DNA of 52,696 nt from Sphingomonas sp. GM_Shp_1. Lineage in GTDB: Bacteria; Pseudomonadota; Alphaproteobacteria; Sphingomonadales; Sphingomonadaceae. The notes beneath the pieces are model-generated. The model saw only the letters and a program-made list of their open reading frames with translations. It was not told where the DNA came from and did not search any database. Every line of letters starts with the position of its first letter. The stretch's first letter is position 1. Both the position numbers and the translations under genes were made by a program. Location of the stretch: positions 1 to 52,696 of the forward strand of contig NZ_JALNUR010000023.1 of NCBI RefSeq assembly GCF_026540895.1. Reading direction: 5' to 3'. Positions 51,469 through 52,696 of this stretch are shown here, piece after piece.

Positions 51469-52696
51469 TCACCGCCAATCCGCAAACCACGCCCAGCGCA
51501 GGAAGGAGCGCGGCCCCGCCAGCGCCCCCGCCGTCAGGATCGGATGGAAATAGACGAACAGGCACACCGCCCCGGCCAGATAGGCCTCGTCCCAATCCTT
51601 CAGCCGCACCCGCCACCGGTCGATCGCCACTGCCAGCGCGACCGACAGCCAGATCGCCGGCAGGAAGTAGTAATAATAGAAGCCCAGCGACTTGGGGATG
51701 ATCGCCCAGACCGCGAATCCGCCGATCCACAAGCCCGCCGCAACTCCCAGCCGCACCTCGCGCGTCCGCAACCAGCCCAGCGCGCATGCCGCCACCGCGA
51801 TCAGCCCGCCCCACATCACCGCCGGATTGCCGAGCAGGAAGATGCCCCGCTGCGCTCCGTCCGCGACCTCGTAGAAATACCAGATCGGCCGCCCGATCAC
51901 TGGCCAGCTCCACCAGACCGACTGGTAATGGTGCGGCGGCAGGACTTGGGTCTGGCGGGCGTACATCTCCAGTTGGAAGGGCAGGAGGCTCGCCCATGTC
52001 ATCGGCTCGCGCGCATAGAAGAAGGCGGGCGCGAAGGTCGCGGCATAGGCGATGGCCGCACCAAGCCCGAGCAGCCCCCAGGCCGACCACCAGCGCAGGC
52101 CCGGCCAGCGGCTGGCGTCGTCCCGCTTCATCAGCACGAAACCGATCGCCGCATAGCCGAGATAGGGCACCGCCGCCCACTTCACCCCGACCGCCAGCCC
52201 CAGCAACACCGCGCCCAGCCCCCAGCGCCACCGGCTCTGCGCGGGGGTTCCCCGCAACGCCCAGCCCATCGCGGCGACCGCCAACACGACGAAGGCCGCC
52301 ATGAACCCGTCGAGCATCGCGATCCGCGCCTGGACCAGCACCATGAAATTGACGAACGTCAGCACCGCCCCGATCGCTGCGGCCCGCGTCCGCCCGGTCA
52401 TCCGCCAGACGATCGCGAACACGCCCCCGACGATCGCCGTCCCCGCCAGCGTCGACAATGCGCGCCACCCGAGCGGATTGTCACCGAAGATCATCATGCC
52501 GAGCGCGATCAGGGCCTTACCCAGCAGCGGATGCTCGATATTTACCGGCCCCTCCAGCGCCAGCAGCGTGCGCGCGGCAGGGACGTAATGGATTTCGTCG
52601 AACACCAGCATGTGCGGCGTGGTCAGCCGCCAGCAGAACAGCGCCTGCGCCGCGACCAGAATTGCGAGCAGCGCCGGGACCGGACGACGAAAGGGG
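51469..52696 (-). CDS. PMT-family glycosyltransferase (5' end outside window)
   Basis: The last 409 residues of a multi-spanning membrane transferase of the dolichyl-phosphate-mannose:protein mannosyltransferase (GT39) type; the frame is open through the window end. The catalytic-loop acidic pair is in MLVFDEIHYVPAARTLL, then EHPLLGKALIALGM, and HHYQSVWWSWPVIGRPIWYF is the loop typical of the family. About ten helices remain. It transfers a sugar from a polyprenyl-phosphate carrier to protein or lipid in the periplasm. The N-terminal residues upstream (PFRRPVPALLAILVAAQALF) form a helix, so little of the gene seems missing. Confidence 0.9.
   Translation of the reverse strand, partial: PFRRPVPALLAILVAAQALFCWRLTTPHMLVFDEIHYVPAARTLLALEGPVNIEHPLLGKALIALGMMIFGDNPLGWRALSTLAGTAIVGGVFAIVWRMTGRTRAAAIGAVLTFVNFMVLVQARIAMLDGFMAAFVVLAVAAMGWALRGTPAQSRWRWGLGAVLLGLAVGVKWAAVPYLGYAAIGFVLMKRDDASRWPGLRWWSAWGLLGLGAAIAYAATFAPAFFYAREPMTWASLLPFQLEMYARQTQVLPPHHYQSVWWSWPVIGRPIWYFYEVADGAQRGIFLLGNPAVMWGGLIAVAACALGWLRTREVRLGVAAGLWIGGFAVWAIIPKSLGFYYYYFLPAIWLSVALAVAIDRWRVRLKDWDEAYLAGAVCLFVYFHPILTAGALAGPRSFLRWAWFADWR

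Overview
The window is a high-GC, densely packed piece of core chromosome from an alphaproteobacterium, most likely a member of the Sphingomonadales (Sphingomonas-like). The pointers are the protein sequences themselves (a DUF3297 protein, a CIRCE-controlled groESL, an F0 ATP synthase operon with separate b' and b subunits and no F1 genes, a petABC bc1 operon) and dense intergenic repeats of the kind common in sphingomonad genomes. The family-level placement is inference. No rRNA, tRNA, CRISPR array, insertion sequence, integrase or phage gene was found.

Layout. 1-5 kb: a GNAT acetyltransferase, the membrane protease SppA, then groES-groEL behind a CIRCE operator. 5.5-10.8 kb: two DsbA-like thiol proteins and a DUF721/DciA-like protein on the minus strand, divergent from mutY, a beta-lactamase-fold serine hydrolase and nudC. 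10.9-17.1 kb: pheA, a membrane-anchored cytochrome c, a nitronate monooxygenase, a BNR sialidase-like protein, an AroE paralogue, an EVE-domain protein and small proteins. 17.3-25.8 kb: an ABC-F ATPase, a secreted hypothetical, a Met-rich lipoprotein, lipB, a coupled pair of membrane proteins, and the minus-strand run apt-trmL-hemF-GNAT. 26-28.8 kb: cytochrome bc1 complex petA-petB-petC. 29-37 kb: a Gly/Arg/Trp-rich lipoprotein, a MaoC dehydratase, an NPP-type phosphodiesterase lipoprotein, a BLUF photoreceptor, ychF, a 2OG-Fe(II) oxygenase overlapping pth, an orphan glycosyltransferase and radC. 37.2-40.9 kb: a ydbH-ynbE-ydbL operon for an AsmA-like envelope bridge. 41.2-44 kb: the F0 operon atpI-atpB-atpE-atpF'-atpF. 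44.3-52.7 kb: an SMR exporter, uvrC, rlmJ, rluE, recO, leuB, a GT2-GtrA fusion and, cut by the window end, a PMT-family mannosyltransferase.

How the genes work together. Several units are clear: chaperonin folding (groESL), periplasmic thiol chemistry (two DsbA-like proteins), respiration and ATP synthesis (bc1, cytochrome c, F0), DNA repair (mutY, radC, uvrC, recO), translation and RNA modification (pth, ychF, trmL, rluE, rlmJ, ABC-F), envelope lipid homeostasis (YdbH/YnbE/YdbL), and a probable polyprenyl-phosphate sugar synthase next to a PMT-like transferase.

The most unusual material is intergenic. At least four families of hairpin-forming repeats (A to D in the feature list) lie next to the 3' end of a gene and are missing from the divergent promoter regions. 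At 31.47-31.90 kb a 10-base word and its inverse bracket successive repeat modules. I found no convincing undescribed multi-gene system; the best leads are this repeat architecture, hairpins at three F0 junctions and a few uncharacterised small or membrane proteins.
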